Part shown: in pieces, positions 50,686-58,625 of the stretch | Layout of the letters: each line of letters begins with the position of its first letter | How positions within the stretch are numbered: position 1 is the stretch's first letter | Assembly (NCBI GenBank): GCA_966211965.1 | Contig: CBIHON010000009.1 | Location: forward strand, 62,001 to 126,000 | Length of the DNA: 64,000 nt | Origin: CBIHON01 sp966211965 | Lineage (GTDB): Bacteria; Pseudomonadota; Gammaproteobacteria; Burkholderiales; Burkholderiaceae_D | Direction: 5' to 3' | Notes under the pieces: generated by a model | Database searches by the model: none | Told to the model about the DNA's origin: nothing | What the model saw: the letters and a program-made list of their open reading frames with translations, nothing else | Made by a program: the position numbers and the translations under genes

Positions 50686-51354
50686 TCAAAGAATCTGCTT
50701 GACGTCGGTGAAGTCGACTTCCCCGACGGAAGACACGTTCAGCTTTACCCCCTGCGCACCGGTGGAAACGCTGTTGACCATGCCGTAGGCAAGACTACTG
50801 ACGCCGTCGATAGCCTTGCCGCCGCGCATCCCCTTTACGGTAAATGTGTACTGACCGTTGGCTGCCACGACGCCTTTGTCATCGGTACCGTCCCAAGACA
50901 GCTGCAAAGTGCCCGCCTCCTGGGCACCCAGATTGATTGTGCGAATCGCCTTGCCGGAGGCATCTTTGATGGTCAATTCGACCTTGTCGGCCGGCTCGGT
51001 CAATTCGACGCCGAGGAAAGCCTTGCCATCGGTGAGGCTCACGGCCTTGCCGGGCACCAGAACGCCATGTCCGATCATGGCAGCGGCCTGCATGGACTGA
51101 TTGGTTTTATAACTTCCATTCAAGGCTTCCAGCGTCGCATTCATCTTGTCGATCCCTGTTACGGTCGACAATTGCGCCATCTGGCTCGTGACTTGGGCGT
51201 TGTCCAACGGATTCAGGGGATCCTGATTTTTCATCTGCGTGACGAGCAGTGTCATAAAACGATCCTGCGTGCTCTCCGCGCTGGATTTTGCGGTTTGCTT
51301 CGCCGGATTCATGGTATTGAGCAAGCTCTGGGAAACATCTGGTATGGCGTTCAT
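50686..51354 (-). CDS. flgD: Flagellar hook cap/scaffold protein FlgD
   Basis: FlgD caps the growing hook. The 222-residue protein has SAESTQDRFMTLLVTQMKNQDPLNPLDNAQVTSQMAQLSTVTGI-type sequence, the defining FlgD N-terminal region, then a Tudor/Fn3-like C-terminal part with LSWDGTDDKGVVAANGQYTFTV. It lies 11 bases after flgC. Confidence 0.96.
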   Translation of the reverse strand: MNAIPDVSQSLLNTMNPAKQTAKSSAESTQDRFMTLLVTQMKNQDPLNPLDNAQVTSQMAQLSTVTGIDKMNATLEALNGSYKTNQSMQAAAMIGHGVLVPGKAVSLTDGKAFLGVELTEPADKVELTIKDASGKAIRTINLGAQEAGTLQLSWDGTDDKGVVAANGQYTFTVKGMRGGKAIDGVSSLAYGMVNSVSTGAQGVKLNVSSVGEVDFTDVKQIL

Positions 51355-51365
51355 GGCGCAATCCT

Positions 51366-51770
51366 TTATTGTCCGAGCGTCAGGGTTTTCAAAAGCAGCG
51401 TCTTGGCCGCATTCATCGTTTCAACATTGGTCTGGTAAGAGCGCGATGCTGAAATCATATTGACCATCTCTTCCACCACGTTGACGTTCGGCATGGCGAC
51501 ATAGCCCTTATCGTCGGCCTGAGGATGGTTGGGTTGATACATCATCTTCGGCGGCGCTGCATCCTCGACCACCTGCTCGACTTTCACCCCGCTGGCGGCC
51601 TGGTTGGCAAGCGGGACCACGCTGAACACCACCTGCTTGGCACGATAAGGCTGGCCGGTAGGGCTGGTCGCGCTGTCGGCATTGGCGATATTGCTGGCCA
51701 CCACATTCAGGCGCTGGCCTTGGGCACTCATGGCTGAGCCGGCTACGTTGAAAATATTGAATAACGACAT
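51366..51770 (-). CDS. flgC: Flagellar proximal rod protein FlgC
   Basis: FlgC is a proximal rod protein. The 134-residue product has FNVAGSAMSAQGQRLNVVASNIANADSATSPTG at the start and PNVNVVEEMVNMISASRSYQTNVETMNAAKTLLLKTL at the end, both diagnostic. GGGGGAG precedes the ATG. An 88-base gap to flgB contains a weak 6-bp hairpin. Confidence 0.97.
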   Translation of the reverse strand: MSLFNIFNVAGSAMSAQGQRLNVVASNIANADSATSPTGQPYRAKQVVFSVVPLANQAASGVKVEQVVEDAAPPKMMYQPNHPQADDKGYVAMPNVNVVEEMVNMISASRSYQTNVETMNAAKTLLLKTLTLGQ

Positions 51771-51858
51771 GCACTCCCCCGCCTTCTCTAATCAGAGTGA
51801 GTCAGAGTAACTTTCGCCAAAAGCCGCGAAAAAAACGCTGACCCGCCTATACACATCC

Positions 51859-52263
51859 TTATCCTTGTATGGCCGCAAGCAAACTCTTGATCTGCGCGCT
51901 GATCAAGGTAATCCCCGCCTCATAGCGTAAACCGTTATCGGCAAATTGATTGCGTTCTACATCCATATCGACAGTATTTCCATCAACATTGCCTTGCTGC
52001 GGCGTGCGGTACAGCAGCGGCGCGCCGCCGATGCTGCCGGTTGCCGCGGCAAGATGCGCAGGTGCCGTTTTAACAAGTTCGCCCGGAGCCTGGGCACCGC
52101 GGTTTAGCGCCCCCTGCAAAGCCTGGTTAAAATCGATGTCGCGCGCCTTGTAGTTCGGCGTATCGGCATTGGCAATATTCGAAGCCAGCAATTGCTGACG
52201 CTGCGCACGCAAGCTGAGTGCCGTTTCGTGGAAGCGCAAGGCGTCGTCAAGTTTGCCGATCAT
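51859..52263 (-). CDS. flgB: Flagellar proximal rod protein FlgB
   Basis: FlgB is a proximal rod protein and here the first gene of flgBCDEFGHIJKL. The 134-residue product has ALRFHETALSLRAQRQQLLASNIANADTPNYKARDIDF-type sequence and the C-terminal NTVDMDVERNQFADNGLRYEAGITLISAQIKSLLAAIQG. GGAGAGAAG precedes the ATG. It is divergent from flgA with about 200 bases between, where the operon promoters must lie. Confidence 0.97.
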   Translation of the reverse strand: MIGKLDDALRFHETALSLRAQRQQLLASNIANADTPNYKARDIDFNQALQGALNRGAQAPGELVKTAPAHLAAATGSIGGAPLLYRTPQQGNVDGNTVDMDVERNQFADNGLRYEAGITLISAQIKSLLAAIQG

Positions 52264-52462
52264 CTCTTCTCTCCGAAAATTATCAATTTAATCAACTCAA
52301 GAAACCGCAGCGCCTGCCGATAATGGATTTCTATAGCCTCGATCATACGAGCCTGATCGATGCCTTGATCGGCTGATCAGAATACGAATCTCCGGTCTAT
52401 TCCCTGTTTTGGATAAATCCGGTATCGGTAAGATTGACCTCGGAACCAATCCACAGGCAATC

Positions 52463-53164
52463 ATGAAACCTTCCCTGAAATTTATCCTGATTCTGCTTGC
52501 GGTGCTAACCCACAGCGCAACGGCACAAAACCTGACGCCGCGCCAGGACCACGAGCAACTGCGCCAGAGCGCCGAACAATTCCTGCGCGCGCAAACCGCA
52601 GGCTTGCCAGGCGAAGTCAACATCACCGTCAATCCGGTCGATATGCGCCTGAGCTTGCCGGCCTGCGCGCAGCCGCAGGCATTTTTGCCCAACGGCGGCC
52701 GTGCCTGGGGCAAAACCACTGTCGGCATTCGCTGCAGCGCGCCGGCACCCTGGACAATCTATGTCACGGCCACGGTACAGGTATTTGCCGACTACATTGC
52801 CGCCGCTGCACCCCTGGTGCAAGGCCAGAGTATCGGACCGAACGATATCGCGAAAATACGGGGGGACCTCACTGCCCTGCCCCACGGCGTCATCACCGAG
52901 CCGTCGCAGGCCATTGGCCGCAGCGTAACCATCTCGCTGGCGCTCGGCACGCCGCTGCGCCAGGACGCGTTGCGCAACCAACAGGCGGTGCAACAAGGGC
53001 AAATGGTCCGGTTGGTATCGAGCGGCTCCGGTTTTCGTGTTTCAACCGAAGCGCGCGCTCTCGGCAATGCCAGCGAAGGGCAAATGATCCAGGCCCGTAC
53101 GCTGGCAGGACAAACCGTGAGCGGCGTGGCAAAAATGGGAGGGATTGTCGAAGTGTCTTACTAA
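52463..53164 (+). CDS. flgA: Flagellar P-ring assembly chaperone FlgA
   Basis: FlgA is a periplasmic chaperone for FlgI. The 233-residue protein has a signal peptide (residues 1-22, ending AQN) and the SAF/ChapFlgA domain with VTATVQVFADYIAAAAPLVQGQSIGPNDI, RSVTISLALGTPLRQDALR and the C-terminal GNASEGQMIQARTLAGQTVSGVAK. The ATG at 52463 puts the signal peptide at the N-terminus; a start 18 codons upstream would not. A weak sigma-28-like -10 lies upstream but lacks a good -35. Confidence 0.94.
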   Translation: MKPSLKFILILLAVLTHSATAQNLTPRQDHEQLRQSAEQFLRAQTAGLPGEVNITVNPVDMRLSLPACAQPQAFLPNGGRAWGKTTVGIRCSAPAPWTIYVTATVQVFADYIAAAAPLVQGQSIGPNDIAKIRGDLTALPHGVITEPSQAIGRSVTISLALGTPLRQDALRNQQAVQQGQMVRLVSSGSGFRVSTEARALGNASEGQMIQARTLAGQTVSGVAKMGGIVEVSY

Positions 53165-53210
53165 ATGCCTAGAGCCTGGGCAAGGATAGGTTCCAAATAA
53201 TCTTTCGCGT

Positions 53211-53237
53211 TAAAGTTTGCGGTAATATCGCCGATAT
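53211..53237 (+). promoter_or_regulatory. Sigma-28 (FliA) promoter of flgMN
   Basis: TAAAGTTT, an 11-base spacer and GCCGATAT give 15 of 16 matches to the FliA consensus with exact spacing, about 50 bases before the flgM start. This is the expected class III promoter by which FliA raises its own anti-sigma factor. Confidence 0.93.
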
Positions 53238-53285
53238 GGATTTAGAGTAGAAGCGTTTACTGCAAACCGTAACGAGGATGATGTC

Positions 53286-53585
53286 GTGAAAATTGATGAC
53301 TCAGTCAAGAAAGCCGCGGGGCTAGGCGTCGGATCGACGCAAACCCGCGCCAGTAAGGGCGCCGACAAGGCCGGCGCCGGCAAGACCACATCGGACAGTG
53401 TCCATGTGTCTTCGCAACTGCAGGCGCTGACCGGCCAAGTTGCCGGCAGCAGTGTGTTTGATTCGAACAAGGTGGAAGAAATCAAGGCTGCGATCGCTAC
53501 GGGACAATTCCAAGTGAATCCGGAAAAGATCGCCGATGGCTTGATGGATACCGTAAAAGACCTGATCCACGCCAGAAAGGCTTGA
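53286..53585 (+). CDS. flgM: Anti-sigma-28 factor FlgM
   Basis: FlgM binds FliA and is exported once the hook is complete. The 99-residue protein has a flexible Lys/Ala/Gly-rich N-terminal half and a C-terminal helical half with DSVHVSSQLQAL and FDSNKVEEIKAAIATGQFQVNPEKIADGLM, the FliA-binding region. The start is GTG with GAGG upstream; nearby ATGs are in other frames. It overlaps the flgN region by a few bases in one reading. Confidence 0.94.
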   Translation: MKIDDSVKKAAGLGVGSTQTRASKGADKAGAGKTTSDSVHVSSQLQALTGQVAGSSVFDSNKVEEIKAAIATGQFQVNPEKIADGLMDTVKDLIHARKA

Positions 53586-53590
53586 ACATC

Positions 53591-54067
53591 ATGGAAGCAT
53601 TCGGCACCAGCCCCGCGGGCAGCCTCATTGAAGAACATAAAGCCGCCACGCAACTGTTGCTATTGCTTCAACAGGAACAAACCCATTTGGTCGATGCAAA
53701 CATTGAAGGGCTGAGCGCGCTGACCGAAGAAAAGTCAAAAATCGTGGCGCGCATGACCGAGCTGGCGAAATGGCGTCATCGTACGCTCGGTGCCGCCGGC
53801 TTCGAAGCGACGGAAAGCGGCATGCAGGCCTGGCTGGCAAGTTCGAGCGAACATGCCGCAGCCGGCAAGACCTGGACCGAACTGCTGGCGGTTGCTCGAT
53901 CCGCAAAGGAACTGAACCGCACCAACGGCTTGCTGATCAACCGCCACATGACGCGCAACCAGAATGCCCTGAATATTCTGCAAGGTACGCCGCAAGGCAG
54001 TAACTTCTATGGTCCGGACGGCCAAGCAAGTTCCAGATCTACTTCGCGCGGGCTGGTAATCGGCTGA
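53591..54067 (+). CDS. flgN: Flagellar export chaperone FlgN
   Basis: FlgN is the cytoplasmic chaperone for FlgK and FlgL. The 158-residue protein is mostly helical with EEHKAATQLLLLLQQEQTHLVDANIEGLSALTEEKSKIVARMTEL-type sequence, typical of FlgN, and a C-terminal tail GSNFYGPDGQASS, which is the conserved substrate-binding end. The ATG at 53591 was preferred to a TTG that overlaps the flgM stop. Confidence 0.93.
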   Translation: MEAFGTSPAGSLIEEHKAATQLLLLLQQEQTHLVDANIEGLSALTEEKSKIVARMTELAKWRHRTLGAAGFEATESGMQAWLASSSEHAAAGKTWTELLAVARSAKELNRTNGLLINRHMTRNQNALNILQGTPQGSNFYGPDGQASSRSTSRGLVIG

Positions 54068-54087
54068 ACGATTCCACAATTCAAATG

Positions 54088-54125
54088 AAAGCCCCCGGTG
54101 TTATTGAGCCAGCGGCTTTTTATTT
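54088..54125 (+). terminator. Probable rho-independent terminator after flgN
   Basis: AAAGCCCCCGG and CCAGCGGCTTT form an 11-bp stem with two mismatches, followed by TTTTTATTT. It lies 21 bases after the flgN stop. Confidence 0.7.
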
Positions 54126-54149
54126 AAAGGGCCCTCTTTACGAAGGACT

Positions 54150-54258
54150 TAGAGCCTCGAAATAAATGCCGCTGGCCAGGCGCGCCGACGCAGACAGTAC
54201 GAACGTACGACAAAGAGAAGCAACAACGCCAGCAGCATTTATTTAGAAACTCTTAGGA
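54150..54258. repeat. Palindromic intergenic element between flgN and motD
   Basis: AAATAAATGCCGCTGGC at 54160-54176 pairs with GCCAGCAGCATTTATTT at 54228-54244, with one mismatch in 17. Beyond these, TTAGAG and CTCTTA add a further weak pairing, so the arms span nearly 28 bases. The 51-base core contains its own palindrome GTACG-AA-CGTAC at 54197-54208. The layout suggests a REP- or MITE-like element rather than a terminator, as no T tract follows on either strand. Confidence 0.8.
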
Positions 54259-55023
54259 CCCGACAGCCACCGGCACTTCTGTGACCGGTTCTTGCAGGCC
54301 GGACAAGATCATCACTTCCACCCGCCGGTTACGCAAGCGTCCCTCGGCGGTCTCGTTTGGTCCTACCGGCTGATTCGACCCATGCCCGACTGCCAGCAGG
54401 CGGCTCTCGGCAATCCCGCTGTCCATCAAAAGCCGGACCACGCTGCTGGCGCGCACCGCCGACAATTCCCAATTCGAAGGGAAAAATATGTTATTGATCG
54501 GTACGTTATCGGTATGCCCCTCGACCTGTATGGCATGCCTATCATCCTTCAATACCTGGGCCACGGCACGCAAGGCCTGGCTCGATTCCGGAGTGAGCCT
54601 GGCATCGCCTTGGGCAAACAGGACGCTGGCATTGATCTCGATACTGACGCCGCGAGCGGTCTGGGTCACCCTCACCTTGCCCTGATTGACCAACGGTGCA
54701 AGCGCCTTGAGCAGATCCCGCGCCAGGCCTGTCATCTGTTCCTTTTCGCGCCGTAATTCACCGCGCTGCTTCAAAGACAAAGGGCGCGGCCGCTCCGATA
54801 TGCTTGAAGAATCCTGACTGTTGGGCGGCGGCAATGACGGCAGATTCATGCCGCCGAAGGCACTCCCCAAGGAATGGGACAGCACCCGATACTTGCCTTC
54901 ATTCACCGACGAAATTGCATACATCACGACAAAAAACGCAAACAGCAGCGTGATGAAATCGGCATACGAAACCAGCCAGCGTTCCGGACTTTCATGTTCT
55001 TCGTCGAATGTTTTTCGAGCCAT
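54253..55023 (-). CDS. motD: Flagellar stator protein MotD (MotB family)
   Basis: This is the peptidoglycan-anchored half of a stator. The 256-residue protein has one membrane helix with WLVSYADFITLLFAFFVVMYA near residues 16-36, whose Asp (ADF) is the proton-carrying residue. The C-terminal OmpA-like domain has VEGHTDNVPINNIFFPSNWELSAVRA. The shorter plug region and its position with motC beside fliA match MotD of Pseudomonas-like MotCD stators more than MotB. GAGG precedes the ATG. Confidence 0.92.
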   Translation of the reverse strand: MARKTFDEEHESPERWLVSYADFITLLFAFFVVMYAISSVNEGKYRVLSHSLGSAFGGMNLPSLPPPNSQDSSSISERPRPLSLKQRGELRREKEQMTGLARDLLKALAPLVNQGKVRVTQTARGVSIEINASVLFAQGDARLTPESSQALRAVAQVLKDDRHAIQVEGHTDNVPINNIFFPSNWELSAVRASSVVRLLMDSGIAESRLLAVGHGSNQPVGPNETAEGRLRNRRVEVMILSGLQEPVTEVPVAVGS

Positions 55024-55051
55024 GGCGGGGCCTCAGTAAGTGGCGCACTGG

Positions 55052-55792
55052 TTATCGCCGGTAGACAAGCATGCGCTCTTCGATGACGCGCGGATTGTCG
55101 CCGCTCGCAATGCCGGCGAAAGCATCGGCCAGCATGTCAAGCTGCAGTATGTTGCGGCCAACGATGGTCTTGAGCTTGTTCCCGATCGGCAGAAACACCA
55201 GGTTCGCCAAGCCGACACCGTATATCGTGGCGACGAAAGCTACTGCGATGCCGCTGCCAAGCCGGCCCGGATCGCTCAGGTTTTCCATCACGTGAATCAA
55301 GCCCAACACCGCCCCCAGAATGCCGATAGTGGGTGCATAGCCGCCGGCCGATTCCCACACCCTCACTGCGAGCCGCTGTTCGGTCTCGATGCGCGAGATG
55401 TCGATATCCAGTATTTCACGCAGCTTGAACGGCTCGACGCCATCCACGATCAGACGCAAACCGCGCTGTACGAACGGGTCGCTCGTCCGGTCCATGAAGC
55501 GCTCCAGGCTGAGCAAACCTTCGCGCCGCGCCGCCGCGCTCCAGGTCGTGATGTCGCGGGCCAGGGAAGCCGAATTATCGAGAGGGGGAGAAAAAATCCA
55601 CTGCAGCATTTGTGCGCCGCGCCAAAACACCGGCAGGCCGCTTTGTAAAATAACCGCGCCCATAGTGCCGACGAAGACAATGACAAATGCCGCGGGCTGG
55701 AGCAGCGATCCGACTTGGCCGCCCTCCAATACCTGCCCCAGCAGAATGCCACCTAGCCCAAGCAAAAGTCCGGCTAGGCTACCCCAGTCCAC
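55052..55792 (-). CDS. motC: Flagellar stator protein MotC (MotA family)
   Basis: This is the ion-channel partner of MotD. The 246-residue protein has four membrane helices. WESAGGYAPTIGILGAVLGLIHVMENLSDPGRLGSGIAVAFVATIYGVGLANLVFLP-type sequence includes the two conserved prolines of the MotA channel, and the cytoplasmic loop carries charged residues (RFMDRTSDPFVQRGLRLIVDG). The start is GTG with GGAGAG before it and overlaps the fliA 3' end by 19 bases. Confidence 0.92.
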   Translation of the reverse strand: MDWGSLAGLLLGLGGILLGQVLEGGQVGSLLQPAAFVIVFVGTMGAVILQSGLPVFWRGAQMLQWIFSPPLDNSASLARDITTWSAAARREGLLSLERFMDRTSDPFVQRGLRLIVDGVEPFKLREILDIDISRIETEQRLAVRVWESAGGYAPTIGILGAVLGLIHVMENLSDPGRLGSGIAVAFVATIYGVGLANLVFLPIGNKLKTIVGRNILQLDMLADAFAGIASGDNPRVIEERMLVYRR

Positions 55793-56505
55793 GCTCTCTC
55801 CCTGAGGTAGGCACGCAGCCGGGCGATCGCTTGGCTATGCAACTGGCATACCCGCGACTCGGATACCCCCATCACGGCGCCGATTTCCTTCAAATTCATT
55901 TCCTGTTCGTAGTACAGGCCCATCAGGATTTTTTCCCGCTCCGGCAAAGCCTTGATGGCATCGATGACCGCTGCGCGAAACCCGCTGTTCAACAGGCTTT
56001 GCAAAGGATCGTCGGACAGGTCCGCACAGTAGCGGTCCAGGAAATGCTCATTGCCGTCGCCTTCGTGAAAATCCTCGTAGTACACCAGTTGATGTCCGCC
56101 GCCTTCGCTCAGCAATTCCTGATAATCGGCCAGCGAGAGCTTCAACTGCTTGGCGACTTCACTTTCGTTCGGCGGCCGTCCAAGGCGCTGCTGCAATACG
56201 TTCATCGCCTCCTCGATCTTGCGCATGTTCTGGCGCATGCTGCGCGGCAGCCAGTCGCTGCTGCGCAACTCGTCCAGCATGGCGCCGCGAATCCGTTGCA
56301 CTGCGTAAGTTTCGAACTGGGCGCCATGGTTTTCCTCATAGCGGTTGACCGCATCCAGCAGTCCGATCATACCGGCCTGAATCAGATCGTCCACTTCCAC
56401 GCTGGGAGGAAGCTTGGCCTTGAGTTGATGCGCGAGGCGCTTCACCAGCGGCGCATGCTCGGTGAGCAACTGATTCTTGTCCGACTTGCCGTGCGCGGTA
56501 TACAT
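55774..56505 (-). CDS. fliA: Flagellar sigma factor FliA (sigma-28)
   Basis: FliA directs late flagellar promoters. The 243-residue protein has region 2 (HAPLVKRLAHQLKAKLPPSVEVDDLIQAGMIGLLDAVNRYE-type), region 3 (AMNVLQQRLGRPPNESEVAKQL) and region 4 with the helix-turn-helix LKEIGAVMGVSESRVCQLHSQAIARLR. The ATG at 56505 has GGAG upstream and lies four bases after the flhG stop. A longer reading into flhG was rejected. Three matching promoters in this window are its likely targets. Confidence 0.96.
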   Translation of the reverse strand: MYTAHGKSDKNQLLTEHAPLVKRLAHQLKAKLPPSVEVDDLIQAGMIGLLDAVNRYEENHGAQFETYAVQRIRGAMLDELRSSDWLPRSMRQNMRKIEEAMNVLQQRLGRPPNESEVAKQLKLSLADYQELLSEGGGHQLVYYEDFHEGDGNEHFLDRYCADLSDDPLQSLLNSGFRAAVIDAIKALPEREKILMGLYYEQEMNLKEIGAVMGVSESRVCQLHSQAIARLRAYLRERAWTGVA

Positions 56506-56509
56506 GCCC

Positions 56510-57334
56510 TCACACTCCAAATTTGATGCCGGAGCCTGCCGGTTCAGCACGCGCGAAGCGCCCTGCCAAGCGGCGGAAAGCAACCGAAGCGCCCGCCAGC
56601 GGGAAGGCATCGATCACCGAGCGCCCCAGACGTGCGGCGCGCTTCAAATGCTCGTCGGCCGGCACCGAGCCCATTGAATTCAGCTGAAGCGCGAGATAAC
56701 GGCTGGCCGCTTGAGCCATATTTTCGTAAACGAGTTGCGCATCCTTGTCGGAGGCCCCGGTCACCAGCACGCTGAAAGGCCGGCGCCCCAGTTGAGCGTT
56801 GAGACGTTTGATGATCGAGTAAGCTTCCTTGATCGAGGAAGCCGTATTGGACACCTGGACCACGATTTCACCGGAGGCCATGGCAGGCACCGGGAAGGAA
56901 TCATCGTCGACCAGCTCGGCGTCGATGACGACGATATCGCTTTGCTTGGCCAGCACGTCGAAGGTATTCGACAGGCGCCGCGCCTGGTCGCGGTTCTGGA
57001 CCGCCGCACGCAAAGAGCCGTGAGTCAGGCGGGCCACGCCGAAACCCTGAGGCATGGCCTGCACCACTTCATTCAAGGCCCGCTCCTGACGCGCCACCTC
57101 CAGCAGGGATGCACCGCGCGCGGCGCCCAAGCGAGCCGCCACGCCTTGAGCCGAGGTACCCGCGTCCAGCAACAGAACTTCGCTGCCGGAGCGCACCAGC
57201 GATGCGCCCAGGTTGACCAGCATCGCGCTCTTTTCCTCACCGGTGGTGGCTGACAGAAAGGTGAAAATGCGCGGCTTGGGTCCTGCCAGCATGCGCCGCA
57301 GCCCTTCTGCCTGGTCGAAATCAAAACTAGCCAA
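56510..57334 (-). CDS. flhG: Flagellar number regulator FlhG (FleN), degenerate P-loop
   Basis: FlhG is a MinD/ParA-type protein that limits flagellar number by acting on FlhF. The 274-residue protein keeps the N-terminal DQAEGLRRML helix that activates the FlhF GTPase. The position of the deviant Walker A motif reads FLSATTGEEKSAML where KGGVGKT is expected, so classic ATP binding may be lost. The rest fits the fold (LLLDAGTSAQGVAARLG, then IVVIDAEL). The start is TTG with GGGTGA just upstream and overlaps flhF by eight bases. Confidence 0.88.
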   Translation of the reverse strand: MASFDFDQAEGLRRMLAGPKPRIFTFLSATTGEEKSAMLVNLGASLVRSGSEVLLLDAGTSAQGVAARLGAARGASLLEVARQERALNEVVQAMPQGFGVARLTHGSLRAAVQNRDQARRLSNTFDVLAKQSDIVVIDAELVDDDSFPVPAMASGEIVVQVSNTASSIKEAYSIIKRLNAQLGRRPFSVLVTGASDKDAQLVYENMAQAASRYLALQLNSMGSVPADEHLKRAARLGRSVIDAFPLAGASVAFRRLAGRFARAEPAGSGIKFGV

Positions 57335-58625
57335 GAATCACCCCACGCAAACTTTTATCATTCATGGCACGCGCCGTGTTGGCCATCACCAGCGGCAATT
57401 CGGCATCCTGGAACTGGAACGGCGCGGTCTCGCGTTTGAGCTTGAAGGCACGGTCCACAAGATACTGCTGATTGGCGACATGCAGGTCTTCCGGAACACG
57501 CTGCCCATTTGCTACATAGTATAGATTCAATTTCTGCCGAATAACTACATCAAGCACGTTGCCGATGGTTGCAGCCTCATCCAATTTCGTCATGATGCAG
57601 CCGGCCAGCCCGGCCCCTTGATAAGATTTCACCACTTCGCTGAGCGTTTCGCCGGTCGAGGTCGCAGACAGGCACAACAGGCGCTTGACGTGGCTGCCGG
57701 CACCCGACAGCATCGCGACCTGCTCGGCCACCATCTGGTCGCGTTGACTCATCCCGACGGTGTCGATCAAGACCGTGTGCTTGCCCTTCAATTCGTCCAG
57801 CGCGATGCGCAGGTCGGTTTCATCCTTCACCGAATGCACCATTACGCCCAGGATCTTGCCGTAAATGCGCAGTTGTTCGTAACCGCCGATACGATAGCCG
57901 TCGGTCGTGATCAAGGCCAGCTTGCCGGTGCCGTGGCGCATCACGCAGCGTGCGGCCAGTTTCGCCGTGGTGGTGGTCTTGCCGACACCGGTGGGGCCGA
58001 CCAGTGCAAATACACCGCCTTTTTCCAGTATCTCGTTTTCATTGTCCATGATGGAGAGATTGCGTGCGAGGACGGTCCTGATCCAATGCAAACCGCTTTC
58101 CGCATTGCCGCCAGCCGGCAGTTTTTCGGTCAAGAAGCGCGCCAGGCTGGCGCTGAAACCTGCCGCCAGCATTTCGCGCAAAACCACCGACTTGGCCGGT
58201 TCGCGTTTTTGCTGGCTGCCCCAGGAGATTTCGGCGAGCTGCGACTCCAGCATGCCGCGCATCGAACGAATTTCCTCCATCACTTCGCTCAGGTCGTTTG
58301 CCGTGTATTGCTGGGCCGGCGCGGCTGCGGCGGACGCAGCGCGTGCACTTTCGAGCGCTGCGGCGAGGCTGGCGGCCTGGTCGCTTTCCGCGCGACGCTT
58401 CGGCGCGAAGGCGGCGAGCGTCGATTCCGACAGCGCTTCCTTTGGCATCTCCCTTTCACCCGCGGGCGCCGTCAGGGAGGACATGTCTTCACTGGCCAAC
58501 GCCAAAATCTCGACCGCACCGTTGACGGTGCGGTTGGACAGAATCACCGCATCCGGACCCAGCGCATCGCGCACCATGCGCCACGCTTCGCGCGATGTGT
58601 GGGCAGAGAATTTTTTTACATTCAT
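57327..58625 (-). CDS. flhF: Flagellar SRP-like GTPase FlhF
   Basis: FlhF sets the place and number of polar flagella. The 432-residue protein has a basic N-terminal region (KKFSAHTSREAWRMVRDALGPDAVILSNR), a variable linker, and the NG GTPase domain with FALVGPTGVGKTTTTAKLAA near residue 208, ALITTDGYRIGGYEQLR, VLIDTVGMSQRD and GCIMTKLDEAATIGN. It overlaps flhA as ATGA. Its presence with FlhG suggests polar or controlled flagellar placement, though peritrichous relatives also carry it. Confidence 0.96.
   Translation of the reverse strand: MNVKKFSAHTSREAWRMVRDALGPDAVILSNRTVNGAVEILALASEDMSSLTAPAGEREMPKEALSESTLAAFAPKRRAESDQAASLAAALESARAASAAAAPAQQYTANDLSEVMEEIRSMRGMLESQLAEISWGSQQKREPAKSVVLREMLAAGFSASLARFLTEKLPAGGNAESGLHWIRTVLARNLSIMDNENEILEKGGVFALVGPTGVGKTTTTAKLAARCVMRHGTGKLALITTDGYRIGGYEQLRIYGKILGVMVHSVKDETDLRIALDELKGKHTVLIDTVGMSQRDQMVAEQVAMLSGAGSHVKRLLCLSATSTGETLSEVVKSYQGAGLAGCIMTKLDEAATIGNVLDVVIRQKLNLYYVANGQRVPEDLHVANQQYLVDRAFKLKRETAPFQFQDAELPLVMANTARAMNDKSLRGVILG

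Noticed and set aside
51822..51841. TTTCGC/GCGAAA hairpin between flgC and flgB as a terminator
   Set aside because: The stem is only 6 bp and no T tract follows it in the direction of transcription; flgB and flgC should be cotranscribed.
52297..52323. Sigma-28-like site upstream of flgA (TCAAGAAA, 11 bases, GCCGATAA)
   Set aside because: The -10 is perfect but the -35 matches only four of eight positions, and flgA is normally not a FliA-dependent gene.
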